DNA from: JABAYQ01 sp049890095
GTDB lineage: Bacteria; Bacteroidota; Bacteroidia; Flavobacteriales; UBA7312
NCBI GenBank assembly: GCA_049890095.1
Contig: JBMHCD010000008.1
Coordinates: 124,001 to 188,000 of the forward strand
Direction of reading: 5' to 3'
Length of the DNA: 64,000 nt
In this document: piece after piece, positions 16,573-25,545 of the stretch
Layout: every line of letters starts with the position of its first letter
Position numbering within the stretch: position 1 is the stretch's first letter
The notes under the pieces: generated by a model
What the model saw: the letters and a program-made list of their open reading frames with translations, nothing else
Database searches by the model: none
What the model was told of the DNA's origin: nothing
Translations under genes and position numbers: made by a program

Positions 16573-17703
16573 TTACAAACGGCGATCTAGTTTTTTTACC
16601 ATTTGATTTTTCCAACTATCAAATGTTCCTTCTAAAATATGTGTTCTTGCTTGCTCCATTAACCAAACATAAAACCTAATATTGTGTAAGGTAGCAATTT
16701 GTTTTCCTAAAAGTTCATTTACCGAAAATAAATGTTTCAGATAGGCTTTCGAATAGGTGTTGTCTACATATGAAGTACCGTTTTCATCTAGAGCAGAATA
16801 ATCGTCTTTCCACTTACTATTTTTGATGTTTATAGTTCCTTCGGAAGTAAACAACATTCCATTTCGGGCATTTCTGGTAGGCATAACACAATCAAACATA
16901 TCAATTCCAAGTGCTATGTTTTCTAATAAGTTGGTAGGAGTGCCCACACCCATCAAATATCTTGGTTTTTCTACTGGCAGAACATTGCATACGATTTCGG
17001 TCATTTCATACATCAGGTGATGTGGCTCACCAACCGAAAGACCTCCAATAGCATTTCCTTCTCTTTCGAAAGAGGCAATTTGCTCGGCTGATTGCTTTCT
17101 CAAATCTTTATAAACACTTCCTTGCACAATAGGGAATAGGGTTTGATTGTAGCCATGTATGGGATTTGTACTGTCAAATCTGTCACAGCATCTTTTTAGC
17201 CACCTATGAGTCATATGCATAGACTTCTTTGCATATTTATAATCGCACGGATAAGGAGTACATTCGTCGAATGCCATAATAATATCTGCTCCTATAGTTC
17301 GCTGAATATCCATCACATTTTCTGGTGTAAACAAATGATATGAACCATCAATATGTGATTGAAACTTAACACCTTCTTCTTTAATTTTCCTTTTACCCGA
17401 TAGAGAGTACACCTGATACCCTCCACTATCTGTAAGTATAGGCTTGTCCCAATTCATAAATTGATGTAATCCTCCCGCTTTTTCTAAAACATCGAGTTTA
17501 GGTCTCAAATACAAATGATAGGTATTTCCTAAAATAATTTGAGCTTTGGTATCCTCATTTAACTCGTGTTGATGTACACCTTTAACCGTTGCTGCAGTAC
17601 CGACAGGCATAAAAATGGGTGTTTTTATTATACCATGTGTAGTTTTTAGTTCTGCTGCTCTGGCTTTTGTTAAGCTATCTTGTTTGATTAAATTAAATTC
17701 CAT
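16573..17703 (-). CDS. tgt: Queuine tRNA-ribosyltransferase lacking the zinc-binding cysteines
   Basis: Tgt exchanges guanine 34 of GUN-anticodon tRNAs for the queuosine precursor. The 376-residue TIM-barrel enzyme shows the family start, NTYHLYLRP, the general-acid region LTDSGGYQVYSL, IVQGSVYKDLR, GGLSVGEP and the nucleophile region GIDMFDCVMPTRNARNG. The C-terminal segment that in the E. coli enzyme carries three zinc cysteines (PECDCYTC) reads ENGTSYVD here, so the zinc site is missing although the following TYSKAYLKHLF is intact. As far as I recall this loss is shared by other Bacteroidota. It is the first gene of a tgt-lptF/G unit with a TATCTTTG box 15 bases upstream. Confidence 0.95.
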   Translation of the reverse strand: MEFNLIKQDSLTKARAAELKTTHGIIKTPIFMPVGTAATVKGVHQHELNEDTKAQIILGNTYHLYLRPKLDVLEKAGGLHQFMNWDKPILTDSGGYQVYSLSGKRKIKEEGVKFQSHIDGSYHLFTPENVMDIQRTIGADIIMAFDECTPYPCDYKYAKKSMHMTHRWLKRCCDRFDSTNPIHGYNQTLFPIVQGSVYKDLRKQSAEQIASFEREGNAIGGLSVGEPHHLMYEMTEIVCNVLPVEKPRYLMGVGTPTNLLENIALGIDMFDCVMPTRNARNGMLFTSEGTINIKNSKWKDDYSALDENGTSYVDNTYSKAYLKHLFSVNELLGKQIATLHNIRFYVWLMEQARTHILEGTFDSWKNQMVKKLDRRL

Positions 17704-17718
17704 TGCTCAAATTTTTGC

Positions 17719-17726
17719 CAAAGATA
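17719..17726 (-). promoter_or_regulatory. -7 box of tgt-lptF/G
   Basis: TATCTTTG on the minus strand matches TAnnTTTG, 15 bases upstream of the tgt ATG. Confidence 0.5.
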
Positions 17727-17788
17727 AATTAAGAATCTAGAACTAATAAATTTGAAATAGAAAAATTAATATCCGTATAATTGCAATA

Positions 17789-18889
17789 ATGTTATTCGAT
17801 TTAATCCTTTTAACTATTTTGATAGTAATGGCAGCAATTCAACTGCTATATTATCTGTTAGTCTTTAGAAGAGTAAACCTATTTAAAGCAAATGAAGAAG
17901 CATTTTCTCCTGCAGTTTCTGTAATTGTTTGTGGTTTTAATGAAGCTAAAAATTTTGAGAAGTTAATTCCAAAACTATTAGAGCAGAATTATTCTACATT
18001 CGAAATTATAATTGTTAATGATCAATCTAACGATCATACAAAATTTGTGCTAAAACCTTTTGAAGATCATCCTCTAGTAAAAATAGTCACAATTCCTCTA
18101 GAAGTTAAAAAGAATCCAGGTAAAAAATTTGCTCTTTCTCTTGGAATAAAGGCTGCTAAATATGAATATTTGTTGCTTACTGATGCCGATTGTGAGCCCA
18201 AAAATACCGATTGGATTGCCTGTATGTCGTCTGGTTTTAGTTCAAAAAAAGAAATTGTTTTGGGCTATGGAGGATATGAAAAACGTAAGGGTTTTCTTAA
18301 TAAATTAGTGCGTTTTGATACACTTCAGATTGCACTTCAATACTTTTCTTTTGCCTTAATTTCCAAAACCTACATGGGGGTTGGCAGAAATTTGGCGTAT
18401 AAAAAATCGTTGTTTTTTGAAAATAAGGGATTTGCTAGTCACCTTCATATTCCCTCTGGAGATGATGATTTGTTTATCCGTGAAGTAGCCAATAAACATA
18501 ATACCACCATTGTTGTCGATAAAAGTTCACACACAACTTCAGAGCCTAAAACTTCTTATTTATCTTGGATAAAACAAAAGACTAGACATTTTAGCACTAG
18601 CACACTTTATTCTACCGATTTAAAAATATTGCTTGGTCTATTTTCATTAAGTCAATTTTTTTATTGGTTTTCTTTTATTTTTCTTATTGTCTTACAAGAA
18701 AATTTGATGCTTGTGTCTATTATTTTTTTAGTGAAATCTGGCGTACAGTATTTTGTTTATTTTCCGTTTCTAAAAAAGATGGAAGAAAAAGATTTAGCAC
18801 TTCCGTTGGTAATATTAGATTTAGCACTCATTTTATTTAATATTATGTTTTCATTTTTAAATCTCATTAAAAGAAAGAAAAGTTGGTAA
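17789..18889 (+). CDS. Membrane glycosyltransferase, family 2
   Basis: This 366-residue protein has an N-terminal membrane helix (about residues 3-26) and a GT-A domain: VSVIVCGFNEAKN at about 45-57, IIIVNDQSNDHT with the nucleotide-binding Asp, the metal-binding LLLTDADCEP, and PSGDDDLFI, which matches the ED catalytic-base position. Three hydrophobic segments close the C-terminus (about 275-360). It resembles processive-type GT2 enzymes that build cell-surface glycans or glycolipids at the inner membrane; the acceptor cannot be inferred. A near-match promoter box (TATAATTG, 17776-17783) lies 5 bases before the ATG. It overlaps the following sigma-factor gene. Confidence 0.88.
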   Translation: MLFDLILLTILIVMAAIQLLYYLLVFRRVNLFKANEEAFSPAVSVIVCGFNEAKNFEKLIPKLLEQNYSTFEIIIVNDQSNDHTKFVLKPFEDHPLVKIVTIPLEVKKNPGKKFALSLGIKAAKYEYLLLTDADCEPKNTDWIACMSSGFSSKKEIVLGYGGYEKRKGFLNKLVRFDTLQIALQYFSFALISKTYMGVGRNLAYKKSLFFENKGFASHLHIPSGDDDLFIREVANKHNTTIVVDKSSHTTSEPKTSYLSWIKQKTRHFSTSTLYSTDLKILLGLFSLSQFFYWFSFIFLIVLQENLMLVSIIFLVKSGVQYFVYFPFLKKMEEKDLALPLVILDLALILFNIMFSFLNLIKRKKSW

Positions 18890-19488
18890 AAAGAGAATTA
18901 ACAGATAAAGCAAAAGCAGATCTTTTATTGATTGAAAGAGCGTTAGGCAACGGTGACCAAAGAGCTTATTCGGAACTAATGTCCAAGTATAGAGATCCTA
19001 TATACTTTATGCTATATGAAAAGGTAAAAGATGCCGATTTAGCTAAAGAGTTAACTATTGAAGCATTGGGCAAAGCGTTCAATAAATTACGCTTGTATAC
19101 TCCAAACTATGCTTTTAGCACTTGGCTTTTTACCATTGCAAGAAACAATGCTATTGATTATTTAAGAAAAAAGAAAGTTAATACAACCTCTATAGACGAA
19201 CTCCGTCAGAATGATAATGGAGATGAAATTGTTTTTGATTTGCCAGATGGAGGACTAAATCCTGAAAATTATTTATTAAAAAAACAACGTTTAGAAATAG
19301 TCAGAAATATTGTTAATCAATTAGACCCTAAATATAAAAAGCTTGTTCGCTTACGATATTTTAAGGAATTTAGTTATGATGAAATCGCTGATGAATTAGA
19401 TCTTCCAGTTGGAACTGTAAAAGCTCAATTGTTCAGATCAAGGCAACAACTTTTTAAACTCTTACAAGGTAAAAACAACCTTTTTTAA
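18883..19488 (+). CDS. RNA polymerase sigma factor, sigma-70 family (ECF-like)
   Basis: This 201-residue sigma factor contains region 2 (about residues 25-95, with YRDPIYFMLYEKVKD, PNYAFSTWLFTIARNNAIDYLRKKK) and region 4 (about 135-195, with the helix-turn-helix YDEIADELDLPVGTVKAQLFRSRQQL). No anti-sigma gene is adjacent. The start is a TTG inside the last codons of the glycosyltransferase gene (7-base overlap). No ATG occurs before region 2, and the TTG start gives the family-like opening VKRELTDKAKADLLL. Translation may therefore be coupled to the upstream gene. Sigma factors of this type are widespread in flavobacteria; its target promoters are unknown. Confidence 0.9.
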   Translation: MVKRELTDKAKADLLLIERALGNGDQRAYSELMSKYRDPIYFMLYEKVKDADLAKELTIEALGKAFNKLRLYTPNYAFSTWLFTIARNNAIDYLRKKKVNTTSIDELRQNDNGDEIVFDLPDGGLNPENYLLKKQRLEIVRNIVNQLDPKYKKLVRLRYFKEFSYDEIADELDLPVGTVKAQLFRSRQQLFKLLQGKNNLF

Positions 19489-19490
19489 GA

Positions 19491-20105
19491 ATGAATTTTT
19501 CCTATTTTTTTAATCATATAAGCAAAAAACAGATTAATCAATTTAATCAGTTAATGCCACTTTATTTACAGTGGAATAGTCAAATTAATGTTATTTCCAG
19601 AAAAGACATTGATCAATTATACACCAGACATGTTTTGCATTCGTTGGCGATTGCAAAAGTGGTAGAATTTAAGGATGGTAGTTCTATTTTGGATGTAGGA
19701 ACTGGAGGTGGTTTTCCTGGAGTTCCTTTGGCTATTTTGTTTCCCAATGTAGAATTTGTTTTGATCGATAGTATTGCAAAAAAAATTAAAGTAGTGAATG
19801 AGATTGTTAAGGCTTTAGGATTAACTAATGTTAAAGCTATACATGGAAGAGCAGAAAAAGTTAATCAGAAATTCGACTTCATTGTAAGTAGAGCAGTTAC
19901 TAAAATGCCAAATTTTATAAAGTGGATAGAAGAAAAAGTTCATACGAGTAATAATCATTCTTTTTCTAATGGTATATTGTATCTTAAAGGTGGCGATTTA
20001 AGCCAGGAACTTTCTACTATTAATTGTAAAGAATTTTTAATTTCTGATTTTTTTGATGATCCATTTTTTGAAACTAAAAAAGTGGTTTATGTGCCTTTAG
20101 TGTAG
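19491..20105 (+). CDS. rsmG: 16S rRNA (guanine527-N7)-methyltransferase
   Basis: RsmG methylates N7 of G527 in 16S rRNA using S-adenosylmethionine. The 204-residue protein has the family's YLQWNSQINVISRKDIDQLYTRHVLHS opening (about residues 24-50), the SAM-binding loop LDVGTGGGFPGVPLAI (about 67-82), the acidic strand end FVLIDS and the KFDFIVSRAV segment. It lies two bases after the sigma-factor gene and probably belongs to the same transcript. Its 3' end overlaps the convergent methyltransferase gene by 9 bases. Confidence 0.95.
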   Translation: MNFSYFFNHISKKQINQFNQLMPLYLQWNSQINVISRKDIDQLYTRHVLHSLAIAKVVEFKDGSSILDVGTGGGFPGVPLAILFPNVEFVLIDSIAKKIKVVNEIVKALGLTNVKAIHGRAEKVNQKFDFIVSRAVTKMPNFIKWIEEKVHTSNNHSFSNGILYLKGGDLSQELSTINCKEFLISDFFDDPFFETKKVVYVPLV

Positions 20106-20867
20106 TTTCTTACACAAGTATATAATTTCTCCCTTAGGAAGGGCATAGCGATTTACAAGCTTTTCACCAATTTGGTCGATAAAATTATCTTCAATCACAT
20201 CAAAACCAGCTTCTTGTAATTTTTTACCATAATCTTTTCCATACAGACGAACATGGTCGGCTTGCCAATAATGTTTTTCTCTTTCTCTTGGGTCAGTTAT
20301 GCTTGGGTCATCGAATGTTTCTTCTCTATTCATATCGATTGGCACTTGAAAAATTCCCCATCCATTTTTTTTCATTACTCTATAAAACTCGTTCATGACT
20401 TTTTTGTCGTCTTCAACGTGTTCTAAAACGTGATTACACATTATTACATCGAAAGATTCATCATCAAAAGGAATGTTGTGAACGTCCATTTTAACATCTG
20501 CCCAAGGAGAGTTTAAATCTGCTGTGGTATAGTCTAAATTTTGTTGTTTTTTAAAAAGACTAATAAAACAATACTCGGGAGCAATATGAAGGAATTTTAA
20601 TTTATCGTTAAAAAAATTAGTCTTTTGTTTTAGATATAGCCATATCAAACGATGTCTTTCTAAAGACATACTGTCGGGTGCAAGAGCATTTTCTCTTGGC
20701 TTTAGTCTTCCATAAGGTAATAACTTTCTGTAGCTTATATTATTGATAGGGTCTTCAAAATTATTTCCTCTCATAAACAGAGAAAATATCTTGAGGAAGA
20801 AATGGCTCACATGGTGTAAGTAATGCCTAGGAATAAGGCGAGTAACTATACTAATTAGTGTTTTCAC
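20097..20867 (-). CDS. Class I SAM-dependent methyltransferase
   Basis: This 256-residue protein has a basic, partly hydrophobic N-terminal region and a Methyltransf_11-type domain. The usual SAM motif I is reduced to LKFLHIAPEYCFISLF; downstream elements are clearer: MDVHNIPFDDESFDVIMCNHVLEHVEDDKKVMNEFYRVMKKNG and GIFQVPID. Substrate unknown. The start is taken as GTG because a TAAATTTG box ends four bases before it, which fits a leaderless transcript; a later start would remove a plausible N-terminal region. It is convergent with rsmG, overlapping by 9 bases. Confidence 0.8.
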   Translation of the reverse strand: MKTLISIVTRLIPRHYLHHVSHFFLKIFSLFMRGNNFEDPINNISYRKLLPYGRLKPRENALAPDSMSLERHRLIWLYLKQKTNFFNDKLKFLHIAPEYCFISLFKKQQNLDYTTADLNSPWADVKMDVHNIPFDDESFDVIMCNHVLEHVEDDKKVMNEFYRVMKKNGWGIFQVPIDMNREETFDDPSITDPREREKHYWQADHVRLYGKDYGKKLQEAGFDVIEDNFIDQIGEKLVNRYALPKGEIIYLCKKLH

Positions 20868-20871
20868 ACCA

Positions 20872-20879
20872 CAAATTTA
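20872..20879 (-). promoter_or_regulatory. -7 box of the methyltransferase gene, leaderless type
   Basis: TAAATTTG on the minus strand ends four bases before the GTG start at 20867. It lies in the two-base-wide neighbourhood of the preceding protease stop codon. Confidence 0.55.
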
Positions 20880-20880
20880 A

Positions 20881-23181
20881 TTATTCTTTTATAATTTTAA
20901 TAAGCTTGTTATTTAATTCTACAAAATAAATTCCGTTCTCTAAATTGGAAAGATTTAATTCTAATTTATTATTTTCTTTAGTTTGAGAAACAACTAATTG
21001 AGAAAGAATATTGTAAACATTTACAGTACCATTTTCTTCTGAAATTAATGTTATTTTTTGGTCAAACGGATTAGGAAATGCAATTAGTTCTTCTGTATTC
21101 GTTTCGTTTATTGAACTTGGTGGTGAGCATTGAGCTATACAGTCGTTGAAACTTGAATATTGCCCAGAACCATCCAGTGGATCTACACATTCGAAGTTTA
21201 TGCATCTCCAACTAGCTTGTGGTGCATCCGATTCGACACAAAAATTATGTGTTATTTGATTTCCAAAGTCAGAATTAGGAGAAGTTAATTCTACAAGAAT
21301 CTCACCATTATCTCCGTAAATAGTGTAGTCTCCATTTTGTCCACAAGCATATTCTGGATTAGCTCCGTTCATTCCATCTCCGTAATCGTCATAAACAGTA
21401 AATGTGTAACAACCATCTATTAAACACCAATTTTCAATGACATTAGATGGGTTAGGATCCATATCTTGAGCATTGTCTCCTCCAGGATAATAGCCATAAT
21501 CTACTTCCTTAATTGTTTCACCATTTTCATTTTTTAAAACCCATGCGGTTTCAATTCCGTAGCAATCTGGTAAAAAGTCGAGTTGAACTTGATTTTGACC
21601 AACGTTAATATAATTATTTTGTGTAGATATACTCTCGCCATTAGGTCCATCAACGGTTAAAATTACATCAAAAGAACCAGACGAATTGTAACTCACATTG
21701 TGAGGGCCAGGACCAACAGCGGACGAAGGAGTTCCGCCATAGAATTGCCACGAATAACTATTTATATTTCCTGATGAAGTAGAACTAAACGTAACCGATT
21801 CGTTTATACATACTTCGTTTTGATTAGAAAAGAAACTTGCAGAAACGCTGTTGGGGTTACAATATGAACCGTTTAAAGTCATTACATTAGTGTTACCTGG
21901 ATCTAGCCACGGTTTCAGTTGTTGAGAATTACTATTACCCATTTGATCCCATCCATGCCAAAGCTTTCCGTAAATATCAGGTTGGTTTGTTGCATCACAA
22001 TATGATGAACCCCCGGTCAGGTCTCCAACAATCAATCCATTTTGGTTATAAATTGGAGATCCTGAAGAACCACCTTCAGTTACTCCATGACCATTTGCAG
22101 TACTGTTCCAATAGACTCTCCAATGAGTAGTGTTGTCATTTCCAAAACTAAGCCCACCAGCATTAGTAAGTGTTTGAGTGAAGGTAGATATCTTTTTTAT
22201 ATCGCCCGATGGATGATGAATACTAACACCACTTGTAGCAGGTACATTCGATCTATCCCAACCAGAAAAATATGGATCAAAGTCAGGTTCACTATTAAGT
22301 TCTACTAAGAAAAAATCCGAATCCCCATTGTCGCCTTCACCACCACTATTTGATAGAAGTTGGCATCCAGTTATAGCATCATAATTAGACATAGAGTTAT
22401 TACAGCCATTGGATTCATAATTAAAATAAAATATAACCTGATTTAATTGATTAGCACTCATTCCACCACCAAAACAGTGATCGGCAGACAAAACCAAAGG
22501 CCTACAGTCTCCCGAAGTGTTGTTTATTAAAGCACCAGAGCAAACACCGTTTCCAATTTGTATTCTGCAAACAGAAGTTTTTTGATTTTCCCAAGGGTCT
22601 CCTTCAGAGCAGTTTGCATTTACTTGACAGTTATCAGAAGTTCCATATCCCCATAAACCTCCAACGTTTCTGTATGCATAAGCAAATTGGTTTATTCGAA
22701 TTTTTGGAGAGTTAGTTTCATTATACGGTTGATAATATTCCAGAATAACTTCATCTCCACCAATTAGAGGAATCGCATATACACCAGATTCATGATTGTC
22801 TTTAGAATTGTATGGACCTAAAATGTGTGTTTTTTCTGGATTGTACACATAAAGTTCTCCACCAGTTGGTATCCAAAACATATCCATGTATAATGAAATT
22901 GCTTTAGCATCATTTGCTTTAATTCGAGTTGACCAAATAGTACCATTAGTCAAATTGGTTACTGACCAGTGGTCTGTAATGTCAATATTACAATCTATCA
23001 TTTCAGCAAATTTAAAAGCTTCGCCATTGATTTTTTCGGCTTGAGCTAATTCATCAATGCCTTCAGGTTTTTCAAATGTAAACATGCTTGAATTTAAGTC
23101 TACATTATTGAAATTTGAAGGTATATTTTGAGCATATAAGAATGTTGAAAATGCTGTAAATACAAGAAAAATATATTTCAT
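20881..23181 (-). CDS. Secreted trypsin-like endopeptidase with PKD domain and T9SS sorting signal
   Basis: This 766-residue exported protease starts with a signal peptide (MKYIFLVFTAFSTFLYAQ). A pro-region leads to a chymotrypsin-fold domain of the lysyl-endopeptidase type: His235 in SADHC, Asp289 in GDSDFFLVEL and Ser373 in GGSSGSP form the catalytic triad. A PKD domain follows (about 445-525), then a beta domain with an acidic YDDYGDGMNG loop, then a short four-cysteine module (about 655-690, CINFECVDPLDGSGQY type). The C-terminal about 70 residues are a type A T9SS sorting domain (FPNPF...VYNILSQ...NGIYFVEL). It should be secreted across the outer membrane by the type IX system to digest external protein. 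Confidence 0.93.
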   Translation of the reverse strand: MKYIFLVFTAFSTFLYAQNIPSNFNNVDLNSSMFTFEKPEGIDELAQAEKINGEAFKFAEMIDCNIDITDHWSVTNLTNGTIWSTRIKANDAKAISLYMDMFWIPTGGELYVYNPEKTHILGPYNSKDNHESGVYAIPLIGGDEVILEYYQPYNETNSPKIRINQFAYAYRNVGGLWGYGTSDNCQVNANCSEGDPWENQKTSVCRIQIGNGVCSGALINNTSGDCRPLVLSADHCFGGGMSANQLNQVIFYFNYESNGCNNSMSNYDAITGCQLLSNSGGEGDNGDSDFFLVELNSEPDFDPYFSGWDRSNVPATSGVSIHHPSGDIKKISTFTQTLTNAGGLSFGNDNTTHWRVYWNSTANGHGVTEGGSSGSPIYNQNGLIVGDLTGGSSYCDATNQPDIYGKLWHGWDQMGNSNSQQLKPWLDPGNTNVMTLNGSYCNPNSVSASFFSNQNEVCINESVTFSSTSSGNINSYSWQFYGGTPSSAVGPGPHNVSYNSSGSFDVILTVDGPNGESISTQNNYINVGQNQVQLDFLPDCYGIETAWVLKNENGETIKEVDYGYYPGGDNAQDMDPNPSNVIENWCLIDGCYTFTVYDDYGDGMNGANPEYACGQNGDYTIYGDNGEILVELTSPNSDFGNQITHNFCVESDAPQASWRCINFECVDPLDGSGQYSSFNDCIAQCSPPSSINETNTEELIAFPNPFDQKITLISEENGTVNVYNILSQLVVSQTKENNKLELNLSNLENGIYFVELNNKLIKIIKE

Positions 23182-23209
23182 TATTGGAATGTTAAGGTTG
23201 TTGTAGGTA

Positions 23210-23217
23210 CAAATTTA
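23210..23217 (-). promoter_or_regulatory. -7 box of the protease gene
   Basis: TAAATTTG on the minus strand matches TAnnTTTG, 28 bases upstream of the ATG. Confidence 0.5.
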
Positions 23218-23264
23218 CTATTTTTTGAAATTATAAATAAGTAATGAAGTTTTCATTTTTGACT

Positions 23265-23272
23265 TATATTTG
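23265..23272 (+). promoter_or_regulatory. -7 box of the ABC exporter gene
   Basis: TATATTTG matches TAnnTTTG and lies 12 bases before the ATG at 23285. An alternative TTG start falls inside this box, which argues against it. Confidence 0.5.
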
Positions 23273-23284
23273 CTCCTTCTAATT

Positions 23285-25036
23285 ATGAGTACAAAAAAAG
23301 AAAAAAAAACAGGTTCAATTAAACGAGCAGCTAGGTTATTTGTTTATCTGAAGCCATATAGGTGGGAGTTTTATTTAGGAGTGTTATTTTTATTACTTTC
23401 CACTTCAGCATCTTTAGTGTTTCCTGCACTCATGGGAGATTTAGTTGATGCATCAAAGTCTGATCTTACAGAAAACATTGATAAAATTGCACTTGTTTTA
23501 CTTGGATTATTTGCCCTACAAGCGATCTTTTCATATTTCCGTATTGTAATTTTTGTAAATGTTACAGAAAAAACACTCGCTACTTTAAGACAGCAAACGT
23601 ATGCTCATCTAATTAAACTTCCCATGTCGTTTTTTTCTAAACGAAGAGTTGGAGAATTAAATAGCAGGGTAGCATCGGATATTAGTTTATTGCAAGAAAC
23701 ATTTACAACAGACTTAGCCGAATTCTTTAGACAAATTGTAATAATAATTGGTGGAATATGTTTTTTATCGATAACCTCTGTCAAGCTAACTTTATTTATG
23801 CTTGCACTTATTCCAGGAATGATGTTGATTGCTGTTTTTTTTGGTCGATACATAAAAAAGTTTTCTAAAAATGTTCAAGAAAAAGTAGCTCAATCAAATA
23901 CAATTGTAGAAGAAACATTACAGGCTATTGTAAATGTAAAAGCATTTACAAATGAATATTTTGAAATTAGCCGATATACTAAAAAAACTAATCAAGTTTT
24001 AGCAATTGCTAAAAAAGGAGGTAGATATAGAGGAGCTTTTGCTTCGTTTATTATTTTTTGTTTGTTTGGGGCTATTGTAGCTGTTATATGGTATGGGGTT
24101 AAAATGGTAAATATGGGTCAACTTAGTATTGGAAGTCTGTTTTCTTTCATCCTGTATTCAGTATTTATTGGAGCCTCAGTAGGTGGTATGGCAGATATTT
24201 ATTCTAAAATACAAAAAGCGATAGGTGCAACAGAACATTTATTAGATTTATTGGACGAAAAAACCGAAAAAATACAAGCTGTTACAAGCGGTTTTTTGGT
24301 TGATGGTAAAATAGAATTTGATAATTTATCTTTTTCTTATCCTAGTCGTCCAGATATTACAGTTTTAGAAAATATAAGTTTTAAGATTAATTCAGGAGAA
24401 AAAATTGCTTTAGTAGGTTCAAGTGGGGCAGGAAAATCTACTATAGCATCTTTATTGTTGGGTTTTTATAAACACACTGAAGGATCTATACTTATAAATG
24501 ACAAGCACATTAATGACTATTCTATTTCAGATTTGAGAAGTCAGATGGCAATAGTGCCTCAGGAAGTGATTTTATTTGGAGGAACAATAAGAGAAAATAT
24601 TGCTTATGGTAAAATTAATGCCTCTGATGAAGAGATTATTGATGCAGCGAAAAAAGCAAATGCATACGATTTTATAAGTAGTTTTCCTGATGGTTTAGAT
24701 ACGCTAGTAGGAGAAAGAGGCATCCAACTTTCTGGAGGTCAGCGACAACGTATTGCTATCGCCAGAGCTATGTTGAAAGACCCAAGCATTTTAATTTTGG
24801 ATGAAGCAACCAGTGCTCTAGATTCGGAATCTGAATTATTAGTTCAAAACGCATTAGAAATACTAATGAAAGATAGAACTTCTATTGTAATTGCACACCG
24901 ATTATCCACAATAGTTAACGCGGATAATATTTTAGTTTTAGATGGGGGTAAAATTGCTGAGTTCGGTACTCATCAAGAGTTAATTAAAAAAGATGGTTTG
25001 TATAAACAATTGAGTTCTTTACAATTTGAAGTTTAG
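23285..25036 (+). CDS. ABC exporter, fused permease and ATPase (MsbA/BmrA type)
   Basis: This 583-residue half-transporter would work as a homodimer. The N-terminal part has six membrane helices (about residues 25-310) with the exporter motif RVGELNSRVASDI. The ATPase domain has Walker A GSSGAGKST (about 378-386), the Q-loop VPQEVILFGG, signature LSGGQRQRIAIARAM, Walker B ILILDEATSALD and the H-loop AHRLST. Such proteins move lipids, peptides or drugs outward; the substrate cannot be read from sequence. The start is the ATG at 23285, downstream of the promoter box. It stands alone and is convergent with the TlpA-like gene one base away. Confidence 0.92.
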   Translation: MSTKKEKKTGSIKRAARLFVYLKPYRWEFYLGVLFLLLSTSASLVFPALMGDLVDASKSDLTENIDKIALVLLGLFALQAIFSYFRIVIFVNVTEKTLATLRQQTYAHLIKLPMSFFSKRRVGELNSRVASDISLLQETFTTDLAEFFRQIVIIIGGICFLSITSVKLTLFMLALIPGMMLIAVFFGRYIKKFSKNVQEKVAQSNTIVEETLQAIVNVKAFTNEYFEISRYTKKTNQVLAIAKKGGRYRGAFASFIIFCLFGAIVAVIWYGVKMVNMGQLSIGSLFSFILYSVFIGASVGGMADIYSKIQKAIGATEHLLDLLDEKTEKIQAVTSGFLVDGKIEFDNLSFSYPSRPDITVLENISFKINSGEKIALVGSSGAGKSTIASLLLGFYKHTEGSILINDKHINDYSISDLRSQMAIVPQEVILFGGTIRENIAYGKINASDEEIIDAAKKANAYDFISSFPDGLDTLVGERGIQLSGGQRQRIAIARAMLKDPSILILDEATSALDSESELLVQNALEILMKDRTSIVIAHRLSTIVNADNILVLDGGKIAEFGTHQELIKKDGLYKQLSSLQFEV

Positions 25037-25037
25037 C

Positions 25038-25541
25038 TTACTTTTTTAATTCTTGATCAATCTTTTCGATCATTTCATTAAATTCTTTTTGTTCAAAAAG
25101 CCTAGTTAGAAAAATTATTTTTCCGTTTTTATCTACTACTATATTTCTTGTAACTCCGGCTTTTGGAAGTGTAAATTTTTCAAAAATACTACCATCAATA
25201 TCGATTGCTATTGGATATGTAACTTCTGTTGAATTGATGAATTTCTTAACGGTACTTATATCTTCTTTAAGATCTATTCCAATAAGCAAAAAATCATCAT
25301 TTTTAAATCTTTGCCATACTTCTTTTTCTAGGTGAGGCATTTCTTTTCTGCATACTCCACACCAAGAAGCGGTAAATTGCAAAACAACTACTTTTCCTTT
25401 TAATGACTGATTGTTGATAGAAGTTCCATCTAATAAAGTTAATTCTATATTGGGTAGTTGATCACCAACCTGAATCTTATAACCTCTTGTAATGTCTTCA
25501 GAATTTAGAAAAAAAGAAAGCACCAAAAACAATAATTTCAT
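25038..25541 (-). CDS. TlpA-like thioredoxin-fold protein
   Basis: This 167-residue protein has a short hydrophobic N-terminus that may be a signal or anchor, followed by a TlpA/ResA-type thioredoxin fold. The redox motif WCGVC (Cys61 and Cys64) sits after VVVLQFTASW, and TLPKAGVTRNIVVDKNGKI contains the position of the cis-Pro loop, here KAGVTRN rather than the usual GxPT. It likely reduces or shuttles disulfides in the cell envelope. It is the last gene of a five-gene operon starting with transketolase, four bases after the aminotransferase; no functional tie to those enzymes is obvious. Confidence 0.85.
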   Translation of the reverse strand: MKLLFLVLSFFLNSEDITRGYKIQVGDQLPNIELTLLDGTSINNQSLKGKVVVLQFTASWCGVCRKEMPHLEKEVWQRFKNDDFLLIGIDLKEDISTVKKFINSTEVTYPIAIDIDGSIFEKFTLPKAGVTRNIVVDKNGKIIFLTRLFEQKEFNEMIEKIDQELKK

Positions 25542-25545
25542 TTGA

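Noticed and set aside
23270..23284. TTG start of the ABC exporter five codons upstream of the ATG
   Set aside because: The TTG lies inside the TATATTTG promoter box, so it would probably not be in the mRNA. The same reasoning was applied to divIC, the GlmU-like gene, lpdA and mnmE.
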